In this document: positions 55,524-63,853 of the stretch, piece after piece | Position numbering within the stretch: position 1 is the first letter of the stretch | How the letters are laid out: each line of letters starts with the position of its first letter | Source of the DNA: Flavobacterium sp. UBA6721 | Lineage (GTDB): Bacteria > Bacteroidota > Bacteroidia > Flavobacteriales > Flavobacteriaceae | Reading direction: 5' to 3' | Assembly: GCA_002454195.1 (NCBI GenBank) | Contig: DKIJ01000002.1 | Location: forward strand, 28,847 to 92,846 | DNA length: 64,000 bases | Program-made: the position numbers and the translations under genes | Notes under the pieces: generated by a model | What the model was told of the DNA's origin: nothing | The model's input: only the letters and a program-made list of their open reading frames with translations | Databases searched by the model: none

Positions 55524-56000
55524 ATGAAACTAAAAAATAACATAGATAAATTAGGAACAATCGGGATGTTCTTTACAGCATTGCTTTCGCCTTGCTGTTT
55601 CCCTCTTTTTGCATTTGTAGCATCTACTTTAGGTTTAGGTAGTTTTGAACTTTTTGGAGGTTGGACAATGTGGATTTTTCAAGGGATGGTCCTATTATCT
55701 TTAGTTGGCTTTTTTCTTTCCTATCGCCTGCATAGATGCCTATATCCTTTGTTGATAGCTATTCCAAGTACAATAATCATTTTTTGCAGCTATTACTTTT
55801 GTAATAATGATTATCAGTCCTATTTTTTATATACTGGTATGTTCGGGCTTCTTATCGCTACAATAGTCAATTATCATAGAAACAAACTTCACTATGGCTG
55901 TAATACTTGCACGATGTACAACGGTAAATCAGTAGAACTGAAATCAAAAATAACATGTCCACATTGCGGTCACAAAAAAAGAAAAAATGATGCCTACTGA
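55524..56000 (+). CDS. MerC-like metal transport membrane protein
   Basis: The 158-residue protein has about four helices; LLSPCCFPLFAFVASTLGLG gives the Cys pair in the first helix, as in MerC or MerT. A cytoplasmic-type tail has two more Cys pairs (CNTC, CPHC). Family assignment is by these features and is not firm. It lies 18 bases after copA, and the next small gene overlaps its 3' end. Confidence 0.65.
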   Translation: MKLKNNIDKLGTIGMFFTALLSPCCFPLFAFVASTLGLGSFELFGGWTMWIFQGMVLLSLVGFFLSYRLHRCLYPLLIAIPSTIIIFCSYYFCNNDYQSYFLYTGMFGLLIATIVNYHRNKLHYGCNTCTMYNGKSVELKSKITCPHCGHKKRKNDAY

Positions 56001-56133
56001 TGCTTGTCAATTCTTCTATGAATGCGAAAACTGTAAAAAAATAGTGAAACCTAAACAAGGTGATTGTTGTGTTTATTGCAGCTATGGCACTGTAAAATGT
56101 CCACCTATTCAATCAGGTGAAAAGTGCTGCTAA
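55990..56133 (+). CDS. GDCCVxC-type small Cys-rich protein
   Basis: From ATG 55990 (or 55987) the frame encodes 47-48 residues with ten Cys: ECENCKKIVKPKQGDCCVYCSYGTVKCPP (described in parts) is the GDCCVxC motif of a family often found beside mercury or copper genes and sometimes containing selenocysteine. Here all ligand positions are Cys and no in-frame TGA occurs. It overlaps the MerC-like gene by 11 bases. Metal binding is inferred. Confidence 0.7.
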   Translation: MPTDACQFFYECENCKKIVKPKQGDCCVYCSYGTVKCPPIQSGEKCC

Positions 56134-56226
56134 AAATAGTACAGGGCAGCATGCGGAAGCTAACAAAATGAAAGCTAAGCTTAAAGAATTAGATTAATAT
56201 TCCAACATATTTAAAAATTAAAATAA
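56134..56226. other. Short spacer with a coding-like remnant
   Basis: A frame from about 56138 reads STGQHAEANKMKAKLKELD then stops at 56195-56197; it has no start codon before 56168. It looks like the tail of a lost gene, but is too short to identify. Confidence 0.3.
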
Positions 56227-57099
56227 ATGAAAAAAAACATCCTATTAAGCTTTATGCTTTTGCAATCTGTAATACTGTCAGCACAAGACAAAGTTCAAAT
56301 TAGAGTAACTGCAGCTAGCCCTGCAGCATCGTATGAGCAAGAAGTGGGTAGCGCAAAAATAAAAATTTCATATAGCAGACCTTTAGTCAGAGGACGAAAA
56401 ATATTTGGGGAGTTAGTACCATTTGATAAACTTTGGCGAACAGGGGCAAGTGATTGTACTGTAATAACTACTTCCGAAGATATTTCATTTGGCAACAATG
56501 TATTAAAAACAGGTAGTTACTCAATATTCACAATTCCTTCAATCAATGAGTGGACTATAATTATCAACACAGATACTACTTTACATGGCGAAACCGGCTA
56601 TGATGAAAAAAAGGATGTGATGCGTTTCAAAGTTCCTGTCGAAAAAAGCTCTAACTTCTATGAAACATTTACAATCGATTTAAATGACATCAACAGTAAG
56701 GGTGAAGCATTTCTGAAAATACTTTGGGAAAATACGATGGTTAAAATACCAATAAAAAGCCAAGAAGATGATACAATAGTAGCATTGATAGAACAACATA
56801 TCATAAAAGGAAAAACCCAGGATGCCAATTTATTGTTTCAGGCAGCTAATTATTATTACAGCACAAATAGAGATTATAAACAGGCAATAATTTGGCTTTT
56901 AGAAGCAGAAAAATTAAACCCTGAAAACTTCTATTACCCAAATTTGAGACAAAAAATAGCATCCGAATTAAAAGATTACACTAATGCAATAGCAGCAGCA
57001 AAAAGAGCAATTACTTTGGCTGATAAGGAAAAAATGAAAACTACAATCGAGACACTAAATAAAAGAATAGCGGATTGGGAAATAATATTAAAAAATTAA
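56227..57099 (+). CDS. DUF2911 exported protein
   Basis: The 290-residue protein has a signal peptide ending LSAQD and a DUF2911 domain: SPAASYEQEVGSAKIKISYSRPLVRGRKIFGELVPFDKLWRTGA (given in pieces) is diagnostic. The C-terminal third is tetratricopeptide-like (ANYYYSTNRDYKQAIIWLLEAEKLNPEN). Function is unknown in the family. It lies 4 bases before the multicopper oxidase gene, so it is probably co-transcribed and acts in the periplasm. Confidence 0.85.
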   Translation: MKKNILLSFMLLQSVILSAQDKVQIRVTAASPAASYEQEVGSAKIKISYSRPLVRGRKIFGELVPFDKLWRTGASDCTVITTSEDISFGNNVLKTGSYSIFTIPSINEWTIIINTDTTLHGETGYDEKKDVMRFKVPVEKSSNFYETFTIDLNDINSKGEAFLKILWENTMVKIPIKSQEDDTIVALIEQHIIKGKTQDANLLFQAANYYYSTNRDYKQAIIWLLEAEKLNPENFYYPNLRQKIASELKDYTNAIAAAKRAITLADKEKMKTTIETLNKRIADWEIILKN

Positions 57100-57103
57100 A
57101 ATT

Positions 57104-59359
57104 ATGAAAACTAAAGTATTAATTATCGTTTTTCTGTTTTTTATTACTCATTTACTTGTTGCGCAAAACATAGTGCGTTACGATTTGTATGTTCGCGATA
57201 CTATTGTCAATTATTCTGGTAAAGAAAAAAGAGCCATAGCAGTTAATGGTCAAATTCCAATGCCAACACTAACGTTTACCGAAGGTGATATTGCCGAAAT
57301 TTATGTACACAACGAATTAAAAGAAAGCACATCGTTACATTGGCACGGACTATTTTTACCTAATAAAGAAGATGGTGTACCAAATTTAACGCAAATGCCT
57401 ATCAAACCCGGAACAATTCATAAATACACTTTCCCAATCATACAAAACGGAACACATTGGTATCACAGTCATTCGGGTTTACAAGAACAAATCGGCATGT
57501 ATGGTATGTTCATCATGAACAAAAAACAAAATGATAAAACATTTCGAAAAGGAATAGATGATTTACCAACTGTTCCAGTAATTTTAAGTGAATGGACCGA
57601 TTTAAAACCCGAAAACATTCATCGAATGTTACACAACGCAACCGATTGGTTTGCCATCAAAAAAGGCACAACACAAAGTTATGCGGAAGCTATTAGGCAA
57701 GGTCATTTCAAAACAAAAATTGCCAACGAATGGAAACGAATGAACGCAATGGATGTAAGCGATGTATATTATGACAAGTTTCTAATTAATGGTAAAAATG
57801 AAAACCAATTATCGCAATTTAAAGGTGGTGATAAAGTTCGATTGCGAATAGCAAATGGCGGTGCTTCATCTTATTTTTGGTTGACTTATGCTGGTGGAAA
57901 AATTACTGTAGTTGCCAGTGATGGTAACGATGTTGAACCAGTTGAAGTTGATCGATTATTGATTGCAGTATCAGAAACCTATGATGTTATTGTTACAATT
58001 CCTGCCGATAATACTTCCTACGAATTTTTAGCAACTCCAGAAGATAGAACTAAATCAACTTCATTATACATTGGCAATGGCATCAAACAATTAATTGCTC
58101 CTTTACCTAAATTAAAATATTTTGAAGGTATGAAAATGATGAATGGCATGATGAAAATGAACGGCGACTTGGACGATATGGGAATGAGTATGTCCTTAAA
58201 CCAAATGGATATGAATGTAGTAATGTATCCAGAAATAACTGGTGCTACAAATGCAAAAAACAAAGAAAATGAGAGTAGTATGGAAATGAAAAATGACCAT
58301 TCCAACCATAATCAAAATCAATACAATGCCAATAAGCTATCTAGTATTACAACACTCAACTATGCAATGCTAAAAGCAACTGATAAAACGACATTACCCA
58401 AAGATGCACCAGTAAAAGAACTTCGTTTTGAGCTTACAGGAAATATGAACCGATACGTTTGGAGTTTAGACAATAAAGTAGTTTCTGAAACCGATAAAAT
58501 ACTTATAAAAAAAGGAGAAAATATTAGAATTACGCTTTACAACGGTTCCATGATGCGTCATCCAATGCACTTGCATGGTCATGATTTCAGAATTATTAAT
58601 GGTCAAGAAGAGTTTGCGCCTTTAAAAAATGTAATGGATCTAATGCCAATGGAAACAAATATTATTGAATTCAATGCAAATGTTGAAGGCGATTGGTTTT
58701 TTCATTGTCATATTTTATACCACATGATGGCAGGTATGGGAAGAGTTTTTACCTACGAAAACCAAGCTCCAAATCCACTTATTCCAAATCCCAAATTAGC
58801 ACAAAGAAAATTATTTGCCGATGATAGGAAATTTCATTTTATGGCAGAAAATGATTTTGCTACCAACGGAAACGATGGAGAAGCAATGTATCAAAGCACA
58901 CGTTGGAGCATTGGAACAGAATGGAGATTAGGATACAATGATATGCACGGTTACGAAACCGAAACACATATCGGACGATATATCGGTAAAATGCAATGGC
59001 TAATGCCTTTCATTGGTTTTGATTGGAGATACAGGAAAATGGGTATAGATGAACAAGAACATAATCTTTTTGGACAAACCAATACTAAAGACAATCGAGC
59101 TGTTTTTAGTGCTGGTATAAATTATACTTTACCAATGCTTATTATGGCTCAAGTAGAAGTATTCACAGATGGAAATGTTCGTTTCCAATTGGAACGAAAA
59201 GATATTCCAGTTTCTAAAAGACTACGAATGAGTTTAATGTGGAATACAGATAAAGAATATATGGCAGCATTGCGTTACATAGTAAAAAGAAACTTTGGCA
59301 TAACGACTCATTATGACAGTGATATGGGATTTGGATTGGGAGCTACTTTGAATTATTAA
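57104..59359 (+). CDS. Multicopper oxidase (CopA-type) fused to a CopB-like outer-membrane domain
   Basis: The 751-residue protein begins with a signal peptide (LLVAQNIVRY) and three cupredoxin domains with all copper ligands: SLHWHGLFLP (about residues 77-86), HWYHSHSG (about 119-126), HPMHLHGHDF (about 486-495) and HCHILYHMMAGM (about 534-545, including the type 1 Cys). A Met-rich insertion (KMMNGMMKMNGDLDDMGMSM, about 345-375) is likely a Cu(I) site. From about residue 575 it changes to beta-barrel-like text (WSIGTEWRLGY, FIGFDWRYRKMG, FGLGATLNY) typical of CopB. It should oxidise Cu(I) to Cu(II) in the periplasm. Confidence 0.9.
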   Translation: MKTKVLIIVFLFFITHLLVAQNIVRYDLYVRDTIVNYSGKEKRAIAVNGQIPMPTLTFTEGDIAEIYVHNELKESTSLHWHGLFLPNKEDGVPNLTQMPIKPGTIHKYTFPIIQNGTHWYHSHSGLQEQIGMYGMFIMNKKQNDKTFRKGIDDLPTVPVILSEWTDLKPENIHRMLHNATDWFAIKKGTTQSYAEAIRQGHFKTKIANEWKRMNAMDVSDVYYDKFLINGKNENQLSQFKGGDKVRLRIANGGASSYFWLTYAGGKITVVASDGNDVEPVEVDRLLIAVSETYDVIVTIPADNTSYEFLATPEDRTKSTSLYIGNGIKQLIAPLPKLKYFEGMKMMNGMMKMNGDLDDMGMSMSLNQMDMNVVMYPEITGATNAKNKENESSMEMKNDHSNHNQNQYNANKLSSITTLNYAMLKATDKTTLPKDAPVKELRFELTGNMNRYVWSLDNKVVSETDKILIKKGENIRITLYNGSMMRHPMHLHGHDFRIINGQEEFAPLKNVMDLMPMETNIIEFNANVEGDWFFHCHILYHMMAGMGRVFTYENQAPNPLIPNPKLAQRKLFADDRKFHFMAENDFATNGNDGEAMYQSTRWSIGTEWRLGYNDMHGYETETHIGRYIGKMQWLMPFIGFDWRYRKMGIDEQEHNLFGQTNTKDNRAVFSAGINYTLPMLIMAQVEVFTDGNVRFQLERKDIPVSKRLRMSLMWNTDKEYMAALRYIVKRNFGITTHYDSDMGFGLGATLNY

Positions 59360-60827
59360 TTTTTTTTAAATTAATATTTAAGATGCTTGTTGTAAAACAA
59401 GCATTTTTTTTTAAGTAAAATTTAAAACTGGACTGTAAAAAAATATAATAGTTTTTGATTAATATTTGTTTTTAAAACAATTGACTTTTTCGCTCATAGG
59501 TTAAAAGGACGTTTTACATTCCAGTTGCCACTCCTTTGCCAACGCTCCAAAAAAATTACTGGCACAGTTTTTAGAAAAAACCCGTACGCTTCGCAACTTG
59601 CGCCAGTAATTTTTTTCCCAAAGCTTCTTTACATAATGTGGCATTATAGTGCATGAAGAACTATCCTGCTCCCAATGAAATTTAAGGATGCACTATAATA
59701 ACATTATGTAAAAAAGCCGCACACCCAACGCGCTTGCCAGTGGCTTCAGGACAACATTTTTTGCAGCTCCCATCGCATCACCCAGCTACAAAAAAATACC
59801 GTCCTTCGCCACTGTCTTTAACAATGTTCTGTATTTCATCTGAAACTTTACGATTATCATTGCTTTTAAGAACGTTTGCGTTAACTGTTTTTATCTACTT
59901 TGTGCTTAAATAGGAAGTATTTTCATTGCTTTTGTAAGTAATAAAATGGCTTTAGATTTTCAGGTTATTTGCCTATGGTAAAAGCCATTCTATTACCCAC
60001 AAAACCAAAATTCCCAGCAAGAGTATTATTTTTTATTTGCCAGAACATCAAAATACATTGTTTCCGCGATAGCTGATGTTATTTGTATTATTAAACTAAA
60101 TACTTGTGAACACTATTTCTGGCACCAGCTATCACAAAAACAATCAGATCATCCCGATAAACAAATAAAAAATAATACCCTTGCCTGCGCTACTGCCAAC
60201 GCACTAGGTAAGTATTAGTATTGTTTTTTGAAGATGCTTTCCTTTTCCATATCAACATTCCGACTGTAGACTAACCACAGCTTACGGAACACTACTCAAG
60301 CATCCTCAAAAATCAAATGAGAAGAAAGAGTATCCAATTTTTCTGCCGGATGAAAAACGTTTTTATTATTTGATTTCGGAATTTCCATCCGTCTCAAAAA
60401 TTTGATACCCTTTCAAGAACTCTCCTGCATAAATCAACACTCATTAATTCAAAATTTTATCCAAACAAACAAGGAAAATTTGATTAGATATTTCAAAATA
60501 AAAAATAAAAAAAAGAGAGCAAAGCTAAGTTCCAGGTATTCAAAAAAGCAAGTTCAAGCCCTCCGGGTTTCATAAAAAATCTCCACCCTTACATTTCCAG
60601 TTGAATATTTAGCTAAACACTAAAAACTGCCTACTAAACACTTCTATTTAGGGTTGTATTTTTTCTGAAAAACCTGCTTTTTTGAAACCTTTCACTAGAA
60701 GAACGGCTTTCTTTTTTTTCTTTTTCTTTTGAAAAAATTTAATGGTGCAGAGCGCAGCGAGGCACTCAGGCATTCATCAGAAACAGCTAGGAAATAAGAA
60801 GAAAAGCTAACCTTTAAATCTGAAGCT
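59360..60827. other. 1.47-kb noncoding region made of consecutive imperfect hairpins
   Basis: No gene is visible on either strand. Successive inverted repeats fill much of it: 59549-59563/59602-59616 (15 bp, perfect), 59629-59654/59688-59711, 59738-59768/59784-59814, 59936-59953/59978-59996, 60016-60040/60161-60184 (with GATAGCTG/CAGCTATC inside), 60223-60240/60297-60314 (with TTCCG/CGGAA inside) and 60325-60355/60389-60420. The arms differ from each other in sequence. From 60420 to 60827 I see only AT-rich DNA with a GC-rich patch (GCAGAGCGCAGCGAGGCAC). Confidence 0.65.
59383..59411 (+). terminator. Terminator after the multicopper oxidase gene
   Basis: A perfect 9-bp stem, ATGCTTGTT (59383-59391) with AACAAGCAT (59396-59404), and a 4-base loop precede a T-run. 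Confidence 0.8.
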
Positions 60828-61253
60828 ATGCCAAATTTCATTATCAAAACACACCAAAAAGACACGCTTTACAACAAGCCTCACTTATTCATTCTGAACA
60901 AAGGGATGAACAGCGGTAAACCACAAAAAGAGCCATTTACCAATAGTTTTGTAATCATTTTTCAAAATGAGGAAGATTGTGATAATATTTATTTTGTGGC
61001 TTACAGCTTATGGAAAACCAAGTTTTGGCATCCCTTTTTAGTAGGTTCGGTAATTCCGTTTTTGCGCCTTCAAAATTTTTCAAAAGAATTCAATGGTAAA
61101 GCCAGTTTGATGATGTAGGAACACGAAGAGCATCTAAAACAAGTGGCAGCCTTAAAATTGCTGGAACAAAAAGAAAAACAATTCCACCAAAATATCAATC
61201 TCATTAACGATATGCGTAGGGTTATTTTCTACCGCTATTGCAAGAAAAACTGA
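60828..61253 (+). pseudogene. DUF6943-like element gene interrupted by an amber codon
   Basis: The frame from ATG 60828 gives 96 residues (MPNFIIKTHQKDTLYNKPHL, GMNSGKPQKEPFTNSFVIIF, LWKTKFWHPFLVGSVIPFL) to TAG 61116-61118. The frame then continues for 44 codons with coding character: EHEEHLKQVAALKLLEQKE, NINLINDMRRVIFYRYCK, to TGA 61251-61253. A single base change (CAG to TAG) explains this. The full protein of about 141 residues would match the family in length. Function unknown; the family is found on Bacteroidota elements. Confidence 0.7.
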
Positions 61254-61278
61254 TTTATTAACTCTTAAAATTACTCCA

Positions 61279-61458
61279 ATGAGCATTTTTTTATTATTCC
61301 AAACAGACAATTGGAAATCAAGAGTATCAAGAGTATTTTTTGGTGCTTTTGACAGCAGAAACAAAGCAATTGACTTTGCAAAATACAATGATTTGTACTG
61401 CCATAATTCCGAAGTAGTGGTAGTTGAGGTTTTACTGAATCAATTTGGTGAAATCTAA
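61279..61458 (+). CDS. Small protein of unknown function (59 residues)
   Basis: ATG 61279 opens a 59-residue frame, MSIFLLFQTDNWKSRVSRVF, ending with VVVVEVLLNQFGEI. Charged and aromatic residues are mixed as in a folded small protein. It lies 25 bases after the amber-interrupted gene. A long antisense frame (61152-61388) is less protein-like. Family not recognised. Confidence 0.45.
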   Translation: MSIFLLFQTDNWKSRVSRVFFGAFDSRNKAIDFAKYNDLYCHNSEVVVVEVLLNQFGEI

Positions 61459-61532
61459 AATCAAAAAAGCCTGATCTCACGACTAGGCTTTCATTTTGTT
61501 TAACCCAAAGGTCACCACAACTAGGGCTAAAC

Positions 61533-61709
61533 TTATTTTTTGTGCTTCTTATTTAGGCTTTTAAGTAGTAACGAGATCATAAAACTGACAACCGCTCCAA
61601 CAGTAGCTAAGACCGCTGTTTTTAGAATGTCCTCAGATTGAATGTTAGGTATCATACTTAAAAATGTGCCTCCGGCAGTTCCCATCAAAGTGTGGTTATT
61701 GGCTGTCAT
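61533..61709 (-). CDS. Small single-pass membrane protein, possible holin partner
   Basis: The frame from ATG 61709 gives 58 residues (MTANNHTLMGTAGGTFLSMI) with one hydrophobic helix (ILKTAVLATVGAVVSFMISLLL) and a basic tail (KSLNKKHKK). This is the topology of a small holin-like or spanin-like protein. Its start overlaps the end of the next gene by 14 bases. An internal ATG at 61655 would give 40 residues. The lysis role is inferred from neighbours. Confidence 0.55.
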   Translation of the reverse strand: MTANNHTLMGTAGGTFLSMIPNIQSEDILKTAVLATVGAVVSFMISLLLKSLNKKHKK

Positions 61710-61911
61710 CAGTAGTACTGAGCTGACTTGCAGCAGACAAAACTCCTCCTGCTACTGCAACATATCCGCCAATAGTTGTTACTATTACAGGCAGCGCAAT
61801 GGGAGCGGCTAAGATAGTTCCGCCAATAGCAGCCATAGCCAAACCAACATTTCGAAGCACTTTAAAAAACTTTGGTGTGGGAGCTGATGCTCTAGTGATA
61901 ATTTTTTTCAT
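61696..61911 (-). CDS. Small membrane protein with two Gly/Ala-rich helices
   Basis: The 71-residue protein (MKKIITRASAPTPKFFKVLR) has one or two Gly/Ala/Val-rich hydrophobic segments (VGLAMAAIGGTILAAPIALP, VIVTTIGGYVAVAGGVLS) and a polar tail. The topology fits a holin or membrane-anchored peptide of a lysis cassette. It overlaps the downstream small gene and follows the DUF5675 gene on the same strand. Confidence 0.55.
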   Translation of the reverse strand: MKKIITRASAPTPKFFKVLRNVGLAMAAIGGTILAAPIALPVIVTTIGGYVAVAGGVLSAASQLSTTDDSQ

Positions 61912-61959
61912 AATCTTTTCTAATTTGTCATCCTGATCCCGACTTTTCGGGAGAAGGAT

Positions 61960-62352
61960 CTATTCAATAATCAATTCAACACTTTCTTTATGGTCTAAAG
62001 CCTTATAAACAATGTCTTTTAACTTTGTAAAAGCTTTTCGGGACATCAAACCAAGTCCAGGACCAGAAAGTTTAGTGACTGGAGCAATACAGCCTTGCAA
62101 TTCCTTTTGGGCATTATTGGCGGGATGAAACAGAATATATTTTCTATTGGGTACATCCACCAATTCCAAATGCCATTTGTATTTAGCACTGTATCGCTTT
62201 CTGATAAAATATTTCCCCTCCGGAACACAGGAAACCTTCGTTTCGTTCATCTTCCACGGCAATTCAATAGTGTTACAAATCAATTTGCCTTCGCATTCGA
62301 GTTTACCATTGGTTCCTTCAGGGAAATAAGTTCTAGTTAAAAACAAAATCAT
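61960..62352 (-). CDS. DUF5675 protein, phage-lysis-associated
   Basis: The 130-residue protein reads RTYFPEGTNGKLECEGKLICNTIELPWKMNETKVSCVPEGKYFI (parts), then WHLELVDVPNRKYILFHPANNA and GCIAPVTKL, the conserved text of DUF5675, which often lies with phage tail and lysis genes and may be a peptidoglycan-active enzyme. Three Cys are present. The strand and spacing suggest a unit with the two small membrane proteins downstream and the 252-residue gene upstream. Confidence 0.82.
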   Translation of the reverse strand: MILFLTRTYFPEGTNGKLECEGKLICNTIELPWKMNETKVSCVPEGKYFIRKRYSAKYKWHLELVDVPNRKYILFHPANNAQKELQGCIAPVTKLSGPGLGLMSRKAFTKLKDIVYKALDHKESVELIIE

Positions 62353-62395
62353 TTTTTAAGACTTAAATTTTTCAGACTGAGTTTGTCGAAGTCTA

Positions 62396-63154
62396 TTAAA
62401 CTCCTCCATTAAATACGATAAGCGCTAATGGGTTGTATGCTCCATTTTTCAAAGAATACATACTACCATTCACTTGCTGATAAAACTCAAGTCCTAAAGC
62501 CAAAAACAAAGGTTTAGTACTGTTAGGAGTAACCGTATTTACTTGGTTGATTACCGCTGTAGGTGTAGTATCCCAAGCTAAAATAGCTGTCTCAGAATGT
62601 TGTTCTACAAAGCTTTCATTTTCAAAATCAACTTCAACACCCGCAGAAATAATTTTGAAATGAGTAGTTCCTCCCGGAGCAGCAATCATATTAGATGGAA
62701 TAAAGGATGGGATATCCACGGTAATTTCACCGGTAACCCTGTCGATGCCCCCTGTATAAGGAGCAAACAAACTAGTACCTAGTTTTCCTCGAATATTAAA
62801 TTCGAATCCAGCTAACAATTCTGCCTCACCGTCAATTACGTTTCGTAATCCACGTTCGTTTACAGCATCAGCCTGAATCACCTTAACCATAGATTGCGTC
62901 AAACGACTCACCATTCGACTATCCGCTGAATTCAAGAGCAACACTCTAAGAGATGTTCTTAAAATCTTACCTGCCTTTCCCGCTCTTCCAAATTCAGAAC
63001 CGTTTTCACGGGTTCTTTGAAACGCAGGATCAGTCGCGATTCTGTTAGCGTCAATTCCGCCTTTTTCTCTCGCTAAATGACCATCCTGCGTTTTGTAAAA
63101 AGTAATATCCCCGATAGTACCTTTTAATTTAATTATGCCTTTTTGCCTTGCCAT
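62396..63154 (-). CDS. Conserved 252-residue island protein (MARQKG type)
   Basis: The protein starts MARQKGIIKLKGTIGDITFY and then KTQDGHLAREKGGIDANRI, a beginning I recognise from conserved proteins of Flavobacteriia islands. The N-terminal half is basic and helical (FGRAGKAGKILRTSLRVLLL), the C-terminal half is beta-rich (PFIPSNMIAAPGGTTHFKI, LALGLEFYQQVNGSMY). Function unknown; a phage structural-type or DNA-binding role is possible from the fold pattern and neighbours. No signal peptide. Confidence 0.7.
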   Translation of the reverse strand: MARQKGIIKLKGTIGDITFYKTQDGHLAREKGGIDANRIATDPAFQRTRENGSEFGRAGKAGKILRTSLRVLLLNSADSRMVSRLTQSMVKVIQADAVNERGLRNVIDGEAELLAGFEFNIRGKLGTSLFAPYTGGIDRVTGEITVDIPSFIPSNMIAAPGGTTHFKIISAGVEVDFENESFVEQHSETAILAWDTTPTAVINQVNTVTPNSTKPLFLALGLEFYQQVNGSMYSLKNGAYNPLALIVFNGGV

Positions 63155-63416
63155 AATTCCTAAAATTTAAATTAAACTTTATTCTAAATCATCTTTCCGT
63201 TGCAACAGCTATAGATTGATTCTGAGACAAATTTTAAGATATTTTAAAACAATAAAAAGGGGGAGGTGTTCAATATGTCCAAAAACGACATAAATGACTT
63301 GATAGACCATAAATAATCATTATAAACTGTCTTGAAATAATAATTATATTGCATCTGATTTAAAAAGAGGGGCTATACCAAGTATGGCATAGCCAACTCA
63401 AAGCTATACATAGAGT

Positions 63417-63620
63417 ATGAAAATTCAAACAAAGAGAATATGTATCTATCCAAAAGACATTGAGCGCATTACAGGTAAGAGCTACAGACAAAGTGCAAGA
63501 ATGTTGCAAGCTGTCAAAAAAAACCTTAATAAGCTTGAAAAAGAGCTAGTAACTATAGAAGAGTTCTGCCAGTATGCAGGTTTGAAAATTGAACAAGTAG
63601 AACCGCTAATTTTTGGATAA
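63417..63620 (+). CDS. Small putative DNA-binding protein
   Basis: The 67-residue basic protein (MKIQTKRICIYPKDIERITG) has the pattern KSYRQSARMLQAVKKNLNKLEKELVTIEEFCQYAGLKIEQVEPLIFG (seen in two parts), which resembles short helical DNA-binding proteins found near the ends of Bacteroidota elements. It lies 230 bases inside the right end and is on the plus strand, opposite the lysis-like cassette. Excision or regulation is a guess. Confidence 0.55.
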   Translation: MKIQTKRICIYPKDIERITGKSYRQSARMLQAVKKNLNKLEKELVTIEEFCQYAGLKIEQVEPLIFG

Positions 63621-63621
63621 A

Positions 63622-63756
63622 ATGAAAAATCTAAAAATGGGTGATATAATCTCCCTAGAATACCTAACTAGTTTAAAAACCAGTTCATTTTTTAGTATGA
63701 ATAAATTGCGCATACATTTGGTCAATACCTTATTAATCAGTAAATTTACACTATAA
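63622..63756 (+). CDS. Possible 44-residue protein after the small DNA-binding gene
   Basis: ATG 63622 follows the previous stop by one base and opens MKNLKMGDIISLEYLTSLKT, ending at TAA 63754-63756. Close spacing suggests coupling. Composition is not conclusive and no family is recognised. Confidence 0.25.
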   Translation: MKNLKMGDIISLEYLTSLKTSSFFSMNKLRIHLVNTLLISKFTL

Positions 63757-63790
63757 GATTTAGTGATATTTGTATCTGTTTAAAGGAGCA

Positions 63791-63805
63791 AAATCGAGAC
63801 CCTAA
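63791..63805. repeat. Right-end copy of the 15-bp arm-site-like repeat
   Basis: AAATCGAGACCCTAA is identical to 15346-15360 beside the left end, 49 bases from the attachment repeat. It is single here, but is present as an inverted pair at the left. Confidence 0.7.
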
Positions 63806-63853
63806 CGTTTTAGACTAATATAATTTATTATATATGAGCGCATTATGAGGAAA

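Noticed and set aside
55987..56133. Selenoprotein reading of the GDCCVxC gene
   Set aside because: All motif positions are Cys codons and no in-frame TGA or SECIS-like hairpin is visible.
59549..60420. CRISPR array or integron attC array
   Set aside because: The hairpin arms do not repeat between units, spacing is irregular, and no Cas or integron integrase gene is near.
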